64,000 nt of DNA from an uncultured Desulfosarcina sp. (lineage in GTDB: Bacteria; Desulfobacterota; Desulfobacteria; Desulfobacterales; Desulfosarcinaceae), in assembly GCF_963668215.1 (NCBI RefSeq), contig NZ_OY764190.1, positions 4,216,001 through 4,280,000 on the forward strand, read 5' to 3'. This document shows, piece by piece, positions 44,326 to 51,468 of this stretch. Each line of letters starts with the position of its first letter. The stretch's first letter is position 1. The position numbers were made by a program, and so were the translations under genes. Under the pieces are notes generated by a model, which saw only the letters and a program-made list of their open reading frames with translations, was not told the origin of the DNA and did not search any database.

Positions 44326-44934
44326 ATGGATATCATCTGCTCCGACCTGGAAGGGGTTTTCGTACCGGAAATCTGGATCAATGTGGCCGAGCGCACCGGC
44401 ATCGACGAACTGCGTCTCACCACCCGCGACATCTCCGACTACGACGTGCTGATGAAGCGGCGCCTGTCCATCCTGGATGCCAACGGACTCAAACTCAAGG
44501 ACATTACCGACGTCATCGCCACCATGAATCCGCTGCCCGGCGCCCGGGAATTTCTGGACGGGCTGCGGGCCCGCACCCAGGTGATCATCGTCTCCGACAC
44601 CTACGTTGAATTCGCCCGGCCGCTGATGGAGAAGTTGGGTTGGCCCACGCTGTTGTGCCACAGCCTGACCATCGACGACAGCGGAGCCATTGCCGGCTAT
44701 ACCCTGCGCCAGAAGGACGGCAAGCGCAAGGTGGTGCAGGCCTTCAAATCCCTGAACTACCGGGTCGTTGCCATGGGCGACTCTTACAACGACGTCACCA
44801 TGCTCAAGGAAGCCGACAAAGGCATCCTCTTTCGCCCGCCCCAGAATGTGATCGACGAATTCCCCCAGTTTCCGGTGACGACGAATTACGAGGAGTTGCA
44901 GGCGGTGTTGGATGGGGAACTGGAAGTTCAGTGA
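44326..44934 (+). CDS. thrH: ThrH, phosphoserine phosphatase/homoserine phosphotransferase
   Basis: A 202-residue HAD-superfamily enzyme. Motif I is MDIICSDLEGVFVPEIWINV (nucleophile Asp7), motif II VIIVSDTYVEFARPLMEKLG (Ser), and motif III RKVVQAFKSLNYRVVAMGDS then YNDVTMLKEADKG. These match Pseudomonas ThrH, which can transfer phosphate from phosphoserine to homoserine and so replace homoserine kinase (family knowledge). Placement directly after hom supports that role. AAAGGA precedes the ATG. The last codons (VQ, stop) read into the repeat: the stop TGA is the TGA of the first GTGAACC heptad at 44931. Confidence 0.92.
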   Translation: MDIICSDLEGVFVPEIWINVAERTGIDELRLTTRDISDYDVLMKRRLSILDANGLKLKDITDVIATMNPLPGAREFLDGLRARTQVIIVSDTYVEFARPLMEKLGWPTLLCHSLTIDDSGAIAGYTLRQKDGKRKVVQAFKSLNYRVVAMGDSYNDVTMLKEADKGILFRPPQNVIDEFPQFPVTTNYEELQAVLDGELEVQ

Positions 44935-45036
44935 ACCGTGAACCGTGAACTGTGAACGGTGATTTGATAGGTCGTGAACAGTGATCGGTGAACTGTGAAC
45001 AGAGGACCGTGAACGGTGATCAGTGAACCGTGAACG
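44931..45036. repeat. Left GTGAACN arm of the first four-helix-bundle module
   Basis: About a dozen heptads of the GTGAACN/GTGATCN type, with short interruptions (GATAGGTC, GAGGACC). The array begins inside the last codons of thrH and ends 21 bases before the four-helix-bundle ATG at 45058. Confidence 0.9.
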
Positions 45037-45057
45037 GTGGCGGATGGGTGTCGATAG

Positions 45058-45405
45058 ATGGATCATAAAGAGCTGGATGTATGGAAAAAAGCCATCGACA
45101 CCGTTGTCGAGATTTACAGGCTGGCGGACGGGTTCCCGAAGAACGAAATGTTTGGACTGTCCCAACAGCTTCGACGTGCGGCTGTCAGCATACCGAGCAA
45201 TATTGCCGAAGGAGCTGCCAGGGGCAGCGATAAGGAATGTATCCACTTCCTTTACATCGCAATGGGTTCGCTGGCTGAGGTTGAAACACAAATCATCATT
45301 GTGGAAAGATTGGGATATATCGGTAAAGACGATTCAGTTTTCAGCAACCTCAAAGCGATCCGTAAAATGCTCGCCGGCCTAATCAAATACCTAAAAAACA
45401 AATAG
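45058..45405 (+). CDS. Four-helix-bundle protein (23S rRNA IVS type), copy 1
   Basis: A 115-residue member of the four-helix-bundle family found in 23S rRNA intervening sequences and related to Avd of diversity-generating retroelements (TIGR02436/PF05635). Marks are LDVWKKAIDTVVEIYRLADG, LRRAAVSIPSNIAEGAARGS and LAEVETQIIIVERLGYIGKD. Family members bind nucleic acid or assemble as pentamers; the function is unsettled. No Shine-Dalgarno is visible (GGGTGTCGATAG). The gene is framed by GTGAACN repeats on the left and GTTCACN on the right. It is the most diverged of the three copies in this window. Confidence 0.85.
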   Translation: MDHKELDVWKKAIDTVVEIYRLADGFPKNEMFGLSQQLRRAAVSIPSNIAEGAARGSDKECIHFLYIAMGSLAEVETQIIIVERLGYIGKDDSVFSNLKAIRKMLAGLIKYLKNK

Positions 45406-45415
45406 ACCTTTCATC

Positions 45416-45514
45416 CTTCACCGTTCACCGTTCACAGATCACAGTTCACTTGCTTTTATCCGTTCACCGTTCACGGATCACAGTTCACTTGCTTTTACTC
45501 GATCACGGTTCACT
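45416..45514. repeat. Right GTTCACN arm of the first module
   Basis: Eleven heptads of GTTCACN or GATCACN type, interrupted by TGCTTTTATCC and TGCTTTTACTC. It is inverted relative to the left arm. It ends before the thioesterase gene. Confidence 0.9.
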
Positions 45515-45566
45515 GGCCACATAGATCTGCCAACGATAAAAAACACACACAACCACAATAGAAATC

Positions 45567-45992
45567 ATGAAACCAAAACCCCTCACCCATGCGACCTCCT
45601 ACCGTGTCATCTACGGCGACACGGACACCATGGGCGTCGTCTACCACGCCAATTACCTGCGCTGGTTCGAAATCGGCCGCACAGAGCTTTTCCGCCATCT
45701 GGGGCTGCCTTACCAGAAGATCGAGGACCGGGGACTGATGCTGCCTGTCTCCGAAGTCAAATGCAAATATATCACCCCGGCGCGCTACGACGATATCATC
45801 ATCATCAATGCGACCCTCAATACGGAGTTTAGGGCCGGTATGCAGTTCGACTACGCCATCACCAACGAGGACGGCTCCGTCACCCACACCGTCGGCTACA
45901 CCCGGCATGCCTTTATCAACAAGCAGGGCAAGGTCGTGCGCCCGCCGGCGTTTATTCGGGAGCTTGTACAAGCGGTGAACAGTGACCAGTGA
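45567..45992 (+). CDS. YbgC-type acyl-CoA thioesterase, copy 1
   Basis: A 141-residue hot-dog-fold thioesterase. The catalytic Asp is in YRVIYGDTDTMGVVYHANYL, the YbgC/FadM pattern, followed by RWFEIGRTELFRHLGL. The C-terminal strand block includes THTVGYTRHAFINKQGKVVR. The enzyme should hydrolyse short- or medium-chain acyl-CoA in the cytosol. The last residues, VQAVNSDQ, are encoded by the first heptads of the following arm (GTGAACAGTGACCAGTGA), and the stop is one of its TGA. No clear ribosome site precedes the ATG. It is about 96% identical in DNA to copy 2 at 46567. Confidence 0.9.
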   Translation: MKPKPLTHATSYRVIYGDTDTMGVVYHANYLRWFEIGRTELFRHLGLPYQKIEDRGLMLPVSEVKCKYITPARYDDIIIINATLNTEFRAGMQFDYAITNEDGSVTHTVGYTRHAFINKQGKVVRPPAFIRELVQAVNSDQ

Positions 45993-46067
45993 TCCGTGAA
46001 CAGGAAAGGTCGTGATCTGTGAACCGTGAACAGAGGGTAGTGAACGGTGATCAGTGAACTGTGAACG
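45975..46067. repeat. Left GTGAACN arm of the second module
   Basis: Heptads GTGAACA, GTGACCA, GTGATCC, GTGAACA, then more after GGAAAGGTC and GAGGGTA interruptions. It overlaps the end of thioesterase copy 1 and ends 21 bases before the next four-helix-bundle ATG. Confidence 0.9.
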
Positions 46068-46088
46068 GTTAAGGATGGGTGTCGATAG

Positions 46089-46436
46089 ATGGATCATAAA
46101 GATCTTGAAGTCTGGAAAAAATCCATCGACACGGTCATTGAAATATACCGACTGTCCGATGCATTCCCCAAATCAGAGATCTATGGGTTGACATCCCAAC
46201 TGCGACGTGCGGCGGTTAGTATTCCGAGCAATATCGCGGAAGGAGCTGCCAGAGGATCTGACAAGGAGTTTCTTTATTTCCTCAATATCGCGTCGGGATC
46301 GCTGGCTGAGGTAGAAACCCAAATCATCATCGCGAAACGCTTGGGATGCGTTACTACAGAAGAACAGATCCTGGAGAGTGTTACAACCATACGAAAAATG
46401 CTCGCCGGCCTAATCAAGTATCTAAAAAAGAAATAA
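46089..46436 (+). CDS. Four-helix-bundle protein, copy 2
   Basis: A 115-residue product nearly identical to copy 3 at 47068: I count four base differences, three of which change a residue (Cys/Tyr, Ser/Asn, Thr/Lys). The family core LRRAAVSIPSNIAEGAARGS is conserved with copy 1, though the rest differs more. As in copy 1, it has no ribosome site and is framed by heptad arms. The near-identity of copies 2 and 3 indicates recent duplication or gene conversion. Confidence 0.85.
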   Translation: MDHKDLEVWKKSIDTVIEIYRLSDAFPKSEIYGLTSQLRRAAVSIPSNIAEGAARGSDKEFLYFLNIASGSLAEVETQIIIAKRLGCVTTEEQILESVTTIRKMLAGLIKYLKKK

Positions 46437-46446
46437 ATCCTTAACC

Positions 46447-46513
46447 GATCACTGTTCACAGATCACAGTTCACTTGCTTTTATCCGTTCACTGTTCACGG
46501 ATCACAGTTCACT
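46447..46513. repeat. Right GTTCACN arm of the second module
   Basis: Eight heptads (GATCACT, GTTCACA, GATCACA, GTTCACT, then GTTCACT, GTTCACG, GATCACA, GTTCACT) around a TGCTTTTATCC spacer, as in the first module. Confidence 0.9.
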
Positions 46514-46566
46514 TATTACATGAATCTACCAAGACCAACAATTCACACACAACCCCAATAGAAATC

Positions 46567-47001
46567 ATGAAACCAAAACCCCTCACCCATGCGACCTCCT
46601 ACCGTGTCATTTACGGTGACACGGACACCATGGGCGTCGTCTACCACGCCAATTACCTGCGCTGGTTCGAGATCGGCCGCACCGAACTGTTCCGCCATCT
46701 GGGGCTGCCTTACCAGAAGATCGAGGACCGGGGACTGATGCTGCCCGTTTCCGAAGTGAAATGCAAATATATCACCCCGGCGCGATACGACGACATCATC
46801 ATCATCAACGCGACCCTCAATACGGAGTTCAGGGCCGGCATGCAGTTCGACTACGTCATCACCAGCGAGGACGGTTCCGTCACCCACACCACCGGCTACA
46901 CCCGGCATGCCTTTATTAACAAGCAGGGCAAGGTCGTACGGCCGCCGGCGTTTATTCGGGAGCTTGTACAAGCGGTGAACAGGAAGGGTCGTGATCAGTG
47001 A
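46567..47001 (+). CDS. YbgC-type acyl-CoA thioesterase, copy 2
   Basis: A 144-residue paralogue of the gene at 45567, with the same catalytic block YGDTDTMGVVYHANYLRWFE. Internal residues differ at three positions (Ala/Val, Asn/Ser, Val/Thr) and the repeat-encoded tail is VQAVNRKGRDQ instead of VQAVNSDQ. I count about 18 base differences between the copies, mostly in third positions, so both have been kept under selection. The upstream sequence (CAATAGAAATC before ATG) is shared with copy 1. The start is taken at 46567; a frame 93 bases longer reads through the repeat arm. Confidence 0.9.
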   Translation: MKPKPLTHATSYRVIYGDTDTMGVVYHANYLRWFEIGRTELFRHLGLPYQKIEDRGLMLPVSEVKCKYITPARYDDIIIINATLNTEFRAGMQFDYVITSEDGSVTHTTGYTRHAFINKQGKVVRPPAFIRELVQAVNRKGRDQ

Positions 47002-47046
47002 ACCGTGAACAGAGGGTAGTGAACGGTGATCAGTGAACTGTGAACG
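46975..47046. repeat. Left GTGAACN arm of the third module
   Basis: About nine heptads with GGAAGGGTC and GAGGGTA interruptions, like the arm at 45975 but shorter by three units. It supplies the tail and stop of thioesterase copy 2. Confidence 0.9.
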
Positions 47047-47067
47047 GTTAAGGATGGGTGTCGATAG

Positions 47068-47415
47068 ATGGATCATAAAGATCTTGAAGTCTGGAAAAAA
47101 TCCATCGACACGGTCATTGAAATATACCGACTGTCCGATGCATTCCCCAAATCAGAGATCTATGGGTTGACATCCCAACTGCGACGTGCGGCGGTTAGTA
47201 TTCCGAGCAATATCGCGGAAGGAGCTGCCAGAGGATCTGACAAGGAGTTTCTTTATTTCCTCAATATCGCGTCGGGATCGCTGGCTGAGGTAGAAACCCA
47301 AATCATCATCGCGAAACGCTTGGGATACGTCACTACAGAAGAACAGATCCTGGAGAATGTTAAAACCATACGAAAAATGCTCGCCGGCCTAATCAAGTAT
47401 CTAAAAAAGAAATAA
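47068..47415 (+). CDS. Four-helix-bundle protein, copy 3
   Basis: The 115-residue twin of copy 2, starting MDHKDLEVWKKSIDTVIEIY. The same family marks are present. It lies 979 bases after copy 2 with the same arm layout. It is followed by the right arm and, 54 bases past the arm, by the initiator tRNA gene. It could be expressed from the repeat arm, but no promoter or ribosome site is evident. Confidence 0.85.
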   Translation: MDHKDLEVWKKSIDTVIEIYRLSDAFPKSEIYGLTSQLRRAAVSIPSNIAEGAARGSDKEFLYFLNIASGSLAEVETQIIIAKRLGYVTTEEQILENVKTIRKMLAGLIKYLKKK

Positions 47416-47425
47416 ATCCTTAACC

Positions 47426-47485
47426 GATCACTGTTCACAGATCACGGTTCACTGGCTTTTACCCGTTCACCGTTCACCGTTCACA
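47426..47485. repeat. Right GTTCACN arm of the third module
   Basis: Seven heptads (GATCACT, GTTCACA, GATCACG, GTTCACT, spacer GGCTTTTACCC, GTTCACC twice, GTTCACA). The outer flank CAAATTTTCCTATTGACA resembles the flank of the gene-less element ending at 42907. Confidence 0.9.
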
Positions 47486-47495
47486 AATTTTCCTA

Positions 47496-47524
47496 TTGAC
47501 AATTTCGGCAATACAGTCTATTTT
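47496..47524 (+). promoter_or_regulatory. Sigma-70 promoter of the initiator tRNA gene
   Basis: TTGACA, a 17-base spacer and TATTTT. It lies directly outside the third module's right arm and 17 bases before the tRNA 5' end. Confidence 0.72.
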
Positions 47525-47541
47525 CTCTTTTTACAAATTGA

Positions 47542-47618
<77 letters not shown>

Positions 47619-47630
47619 CCTAATAAAAAC

Positions 47631-47664
47631 AGGCACTTACATAAAATTGTGAGTGCCTTTTTTC
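47631..47664 (+). terminator. Terminator supplied by the element behind tRNA-fMet
   Basis: AGGCACTTAC pairs with GTGAGTGCCT around an 8-base loop, followed by TTTTTT. It lies inside the element 12 bases from attL, replacing the original tRNA terminator now at 57264. Confidence 0.85.
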
Positions 47665-47681
47665 TTGCCCTAATTTTTGGC

Positions 47682-47704
47682 ATACCCACCACTATACCCA
47701 CCAT
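47682..47704. promoter_or_regulatory. Probable integrase arm-type site, left end
   Basis: Two ATACCCACC units separated by ACT. The same 23 bases recur in the same orientation at 57068-57090, near the other end of the element. Paired direct repeats at both ends are what a lambda-type integrase arm-binding domain uses. Confidence 0.7.
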
Positions 47705-47753
47705 AGAAAAAGCCCCAGGCAACCCCAGGGCTTCAATCATTTCCTATCTTCAT

Positions 47754-48350
47754 TTACGCGCAGGCGGTAACGGGCTCCTCTTGGTCGAATAGTCCAGCAT
47801 ATCGATCGGCAAGACGCTTCACCTTTTTGTTGACCGTATCTTTGTGTTTCCCGAACATCCGGGCAACCTCGGCTTGGGGAAAACCGAACACATGCGCCAG
47901 GAGGAACCACTTTTGATCTTCGGTGAACCGGTCCGGTTTCATCGCCTTGATACCTTCCTTCCTGGCATCCATGACCTCGACAAGACGCTCTATCTGTTCG
48001 ACAGATTGCTTGTACATCGATACGATGGTGTTTTCGGGCACGCCATATCTTTCGGCCAGGACGGAAACCGGAATCCGATTGAAAAATCGATCCACGAAAA
48101 CCCTTGTTTTCCGAAGACGAAAATCATTGGTGTGAAATTGTGGCATATCATCGGCCGATAGACTATCAAGCTGCCGCTGCTCGAGTTCTGAAAAATGCAC
48201 TTCCCCGCGTTTCGGATAACAGACGATAAAATCCTGATAATGCCTTTCCATCACCCGATTTTCGGACCATAGAATCCGTTGCACTTCCTTGCACGGACGC
48301 TTGCACCTATCCCGCTTGGGGCAGTCGGCGCAAATGGCGTGTTGCTCCAT
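47754..48350 (-). CDS. Cysteine-cluster helix-turn-helix protein of the satellite element
   Basis: A 198-residue protein, last gene of the head-gene operon. The N-terminus has a cysteine cluster (ICADCPKRDRCKRPC), possibly metal-binding. Two helix-turn-helix-like segments follow: IPVSVLAERYGVPENTIVSM (about 105-130) and FGFPQAEVARMFGKHKDTVN (about 165-190), the second like sigma-70 region 4. It may control late gene expression or act in DNA packaging, as small terminases also carry HTH domains (inference). The ATG at 48350 is preferred over GTG 48356 because AAGGAAGG precedes it. Confidence 0.72.
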   Translation of the reverse strand: MEQHAICADCPKRDRCKRPCKEVQRILWSENRVMERHYQDFIVCYPKRGEVHFSELEQRQLDSLSADDMPQFHTNDFRLRKTRVFVDRFFNRIPVSVLAERYGVPENTIVSMYKQSVEQIERLVEVMDARKEGIKAMKPDRFTEDQKWFLLAHVFGFPQAEVARMFGKHKDTVNKKVKRLADRYAGLFDQEEPVTACA

Positions 48351-48368
48351 AATCACCTTCCTTCTCGA

Positions 48369-49520
48369 TTAAGACTGATTGGTGGATAAGCTGTCGCCGC
48401 CCTCGATGCGGTTCAGGTTTTCGGCGGTCCGGATCTCGTTGACGGTCAGGAAGCCGGCCCGTTTGCCGATCTCGTAGGCTTCGTACCGGCTCTTGGTGTC
48501 GCCGCGTAGCAGGTCGGCGGTCAGGTATTCGGCGAAGTACCGCTTTTTTTCCTCTTCGGTCAGCAGGGCCTTGTAAACGGCCTGCTCGATGCGGGTCAGC
48601 CAGGGGCGAAGGGTGTGGGTCAGGAAGGATCGGTTCTGCTCGGTGACGTTGCTGTAAGTGGATCTCTCGTAATCCATGACAAGGTTCAGGGGCACCCGGA
48701 AGATTCGGGCGATCTCGACAACGCTAAACTTCATGGTGTCGATCATCTGGGAATCTTCGGGAGAGATGCCCACGGCCTGCCATTTCAGATCACCACCCAG
48801 CACGGCGGTCTTGTGGGCTTTCTTCGATCCCTGGAATCCTTTGTTCCAACCTTCGCGGATGGCTTCGGTCTGGGTTTGGCTCAATGCGTTGGGCGTGGTC
48901 AGGATACCGCCGGGCGAAGCATCGTTCTTGAAGTATCGGGAGGAAAACTCCCGAACGGCAATGGCGCTGCCGAAGGTGTCCCGGCACAATTGCAACGGAC
49001 TGTAACCGATGATCCCATCGGAAGACAGACCCCTGATATGCAGGATGTCGGCTGCCCGATAATTCACTTCGGTTTCGTCGTTTTGGTAGGAATAAACCAG
49101 CAACCGGTTCTTGAGTTCGATTTTCATCCGGTCCGGGTGCAACGGCCACAATGCGACCACTTCGCCGGCATCCCGCTCGATGTAGGCGTATGCGTTGCCG
49201 CGAAGGGCAAGGTGCCCCGCCATCATTTCCCACAACTCGGATGCCGTCATCAGCGGATTGGGGATGTCATGCAGGATGGGGTACAGGGAAAAATCACGTG
49301 CACGGCGCTTATCGTCGTTTTCCAGGCGTTCGTATGTTATCAGCGGCAGGGCAGCAATGGACTCGGCCAGCACGCGCACACAGGCGAACACGGCCGGCAC
49401 TCCAAGGGCGGTTTCCACGGTCACACACGCACCGCTACTGGATTCATCACCGCCGTGGTATTCGTCGTACCGTGCCCAGGACACCGACCGCCAGCGTTTG
49501 AAGATATCGAATAGACCCAT
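48369..49520 (-). CDS. Phage portal protein (HK97 family)
   Basis: A 383-residue portal forming the dodecameric DNA gate of the capsid. Family marks are ALGVPAVFACVRVLAESIAA, NPLMTASELWEMMAGHLALR, GNAYAYIERDAGEVVALWPL and DILHIRGLSSDGIIGYSPLQ. The C-terminal part is IFRVPLNLVMDYERSTYSNV. GAGGT precedes the ATG. It follows the capsid gene by 60 bases, an order (terminase, protease-capsid, portal) unlike the common terminase-portal-protease-capsid. Confidence 0.92.
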   Translation of the reverse strand: MGLFDIFKRWRSVSWARYDEYHGGDESSSGACVTVETALGVPAVFACVRVLAESIAALPLITYERLENDDKRRARDFSLYPILHDIPNPLMTASELWEMMAGHLALRGNAYAYIERDAGEVVALWPLHPDRMKIELKNRLLVYSYQNDETEVNYRAADILHIRGLSSDGIIGYSPLQLCRDTFGSAIAVREFSSRYFKNDASPGGILTTPNALSQTQTEAIREGWNKGFQGSKKAHKTAVLGGDLKWQAVGISPEDSQMIDTMKFSVVEIARIFRVPLNLVMDYERSTYSNVTEQNRSFLTHTLRPWLTRIEQAVYKALLTEEEKKRYFAEYLTADLLRGDTKSRYEAYEIGKRAGFLTVNEIRTAENLNRIEGGDSLSTNQS

Positions 49521-49580
49521 ATCAACCTCGATTCGTTATCAGGAAGGGAAAGGGGCGGTTTCCCGCCCCCCATGGATCGG

Positions 49581-51320
49581 CTATCCGGCCCGCTCTTCCA
49601 GGGTAACGCACCAGCTCAAGGTGTCGCCGTTTCGCGGGGTCAAGTAGGTGTTCCAGGTGCCCATGCCGTCAACGCGGACGATCACCCGGTAAGACATGAG
49701 GTCTTGCGTCCATCCGGGCACGTTGGATTTTTCCACCCGCATGTCCTTGCGAAGACCGATTGCGTATTGACTCAGATCCACGAAAACCAGATCCCCGGCA
49801 TCGCCCAGGGCGGGAAGATTCGAGGTGAAGTGAACCGGTCGGCCCAGCATGGTGAAGGTGCCGTTCGACTCCTTGAAGACCGGCACTACCTGGCCGGCAT
49901 CTCCAACGGGGATGTAGATGCTCATCAGTTGCGGGATCAACGTCTCGTTGGCCAGCCACACGGCCTTGGATCGGCCGGCGGGGTACATCCTGGCGAACAT
50001 TTTCGAGACGTTTGTGAAAAGTACGGTATCCGCGGACTGACCGCTCTCTTGGGAAACCGTAACCAAGGCCGGGCTATTCAAAAGGCCTTGGGGCATTCCA
50101 GCCCCGGTTCCCCGCATGAAGTGGTAATCCAGACCCAAAGAGATGGACTTCTTCATGGCCATTTCGAGCTGGCTTTCAAAGCCCTGCCCGTCTTCGCGGA
50201 GCTCATTGGAGATGTCGCAGAAAATAGCGCCTTTGTGGGCTTTCATGGTGATCGACCGGAGCTTGCCGGTCTGCTTGGTGCCTTCGCCCTCTTCAGCGAG
50301 AAACTCCATGGCGAAACCGCCGAACAGTTCCCCGCCGCTCTGATCCTTGGCATCCCATCCGGGCACCGTCCGGGTGGAGCTGGTCATCGGCCATACGGTC
50401 GCACGCGGACGGATTATTTCGTCCGCGAGGGATTCATCCAGCCATCTTGCGGTCTGTTCCTCGGGTACGCTGAAACCGCCAGCCGTACCGATGCCCTCGG
50501 TCATGGCCCGGACGAAAGCCTCTTGTTCGGCATCGTCGGTCTGACGCGGTTCTCCGAACATGCCGCGATAGGACCGGTCCACCGCCGGGCCACCTTCGAA
50601 AGAGGGTGTCCCACGGTCGTGTTTGTCCAGATCCGGTTGAAAGGTGTTGCCCCGCTTCTTCAGGTCGTCTTTTCCGGCCTGTGCCAGTTCCAGGGCCTCG
50701 ATGCGGGTGTCAAAGCCCCTGATTTCACCTTTCAGGGTTTCAAACCGTTCGGTTGCAGCTTCGTCCAGGTCCTCGGTCATGGCCAGCTCGGTAAGTTCAT
50801 CGACGGCCCGCTTCTTTGCTTTGAGAATGTCGTTCAGATCCATGGTTCCTTTTTCCTTTCGGATATGAGTAAAGATCGATCTTCCTATGCCAGCAGCGGG
50901 GTCAGCGCCGGCAGCAACCAGACTGCATTCATAGGGCTGCCACTTGGTTACCAGATAACCCCCTTGGGCGGTCCTTGTCCTCGATTTGACGAAATAGCCG
51001 ACAGAGAGGTTCCGCAGGATACCGTCTCTAATGTCGGTCCAGATTTGGTCCTGTGATTTTGAAATTCTCAACAGACCTTTGAGCTTTCCGCCGATCACCT
51101 GCAGGCCTTCGACGATGCCAACCGGAAGGGAACGGGCGTCATGGCCGGAAATGAGGGGAAGGGGTGCGCGGGAAAGGTCAACGGCTCCGGGTTCATGGGA
51201 TAAAACCTCTACGCCGTCAAACCTTTTGACAGGGTGGGTGGTTGACAGGGTGGCTTCGATGGTGCGCTGCTCGGCGTCTCTGACGGTGCCCACTTCAATC
51301 TGAAATGTTCGTTTTTTCAT
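49581..51320 (-). CDS. HK97-type prohead protease fused to major capsid protein
   Basis: A 579-residue fusion. Residues about 1-155 are the prohead protease: APLPLISGHDARSLPVG holds the catalytic His, and ILRNLSVGYFVKSRTR the Ser. A coiled delta-like scaffold region follows (KAKKRAVDELTELAMTED through ETLKGEIRGFDTRIEALELA, about 165-230). The capsid domain comes next: ATVWPMTSSTRTVPGWDAKD, GAIFCDISNELREDGQGFES, SLGLDYHFMRGTGAGMPQGL, KAVWLANETLIPQLMSIYIP. The protease presumably releases itself and the scaffold during maturation. The start ATG 51320 (MKKRTFQIEV) follows GAAAGGA. Confidence 0.92.
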   Translation of the reverse strand: MKKRTFQIEVGTVRDAEQRTIEATLSTTHPVKRFDGVEVLSHEPGAVDLSRAPLPLISGHDARSLPVGIVEGLQVIGGKLKGLLRISKSQDQIWTDIRDGILRNLSVGYFVKSRTRTAQGGYLVTKWQPYECSLVAAGADPAAGIGRSIFTHIRKEKGTMDLNDILKAKKRAVDELTELAMTEDLDEAATERFETLKGEIRGFDTRIEALELAQAGKDDLKKRGNTFQPDLDKHDRGTPSFEGGPAVDRSYRGMFGEPRQTDDAEQEAFVRAMTEGIGTAGGFSVPEEQTARWLDESLADEIIRPRATVWPMTSSTRTVPGWDAKDQSGGELFGGFAMEFLAEEGEGTKQTGKLRSITMKAHKGAIFCDISNELREDGQGFESQLEMAMKKSISLGLDYHFMRGTGAGMPQGLLNSPALVTVSQESGQSADTVLFTNVSKMFARMYPAGRSKAVWLANETLIPQLMSIYIPVGDAGQVVPVFKESNGTFTMLGRPVHFTSNLPALGDAGDLVFVDLSQYAIGLRKDMRVEKSNVPGWTQDLMSYRVIVRVDGMGTWNTYLTPRNGDTLSWCVTLEERAG

Positions 51321-51338
51321 GGCGGTCCTTTCAAAAAA

Positions 51339-51379
51339 GAAAGCGCCGGCAGGGGTGCGGCCCCGCACGGCGCTTTTTT
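51339..51379 (-). terminator. Hairpin between terminase and capsid genes
   Basis: AAAAAAGCGCCG and its complement CGGCGCTTTCTTTTTT enclose a GC-rich loop with its own short GCGG/CCGC stem. Read on the minus strand it ends in a T-rich stretch just before the capsid ribosome site, so it may partly stop terminase transcripts and alter the ratio of terminase to capsid. Confidence 0.65.
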
Positions 51380-51468
51380 GATCATCCGTCAAACGGCGGC
51401 CACCATATTGACGGAATCTTCAGGTTTTATCTTTTAAAACAGCTTTTGCCTAAGTTGTCAAGACAACC

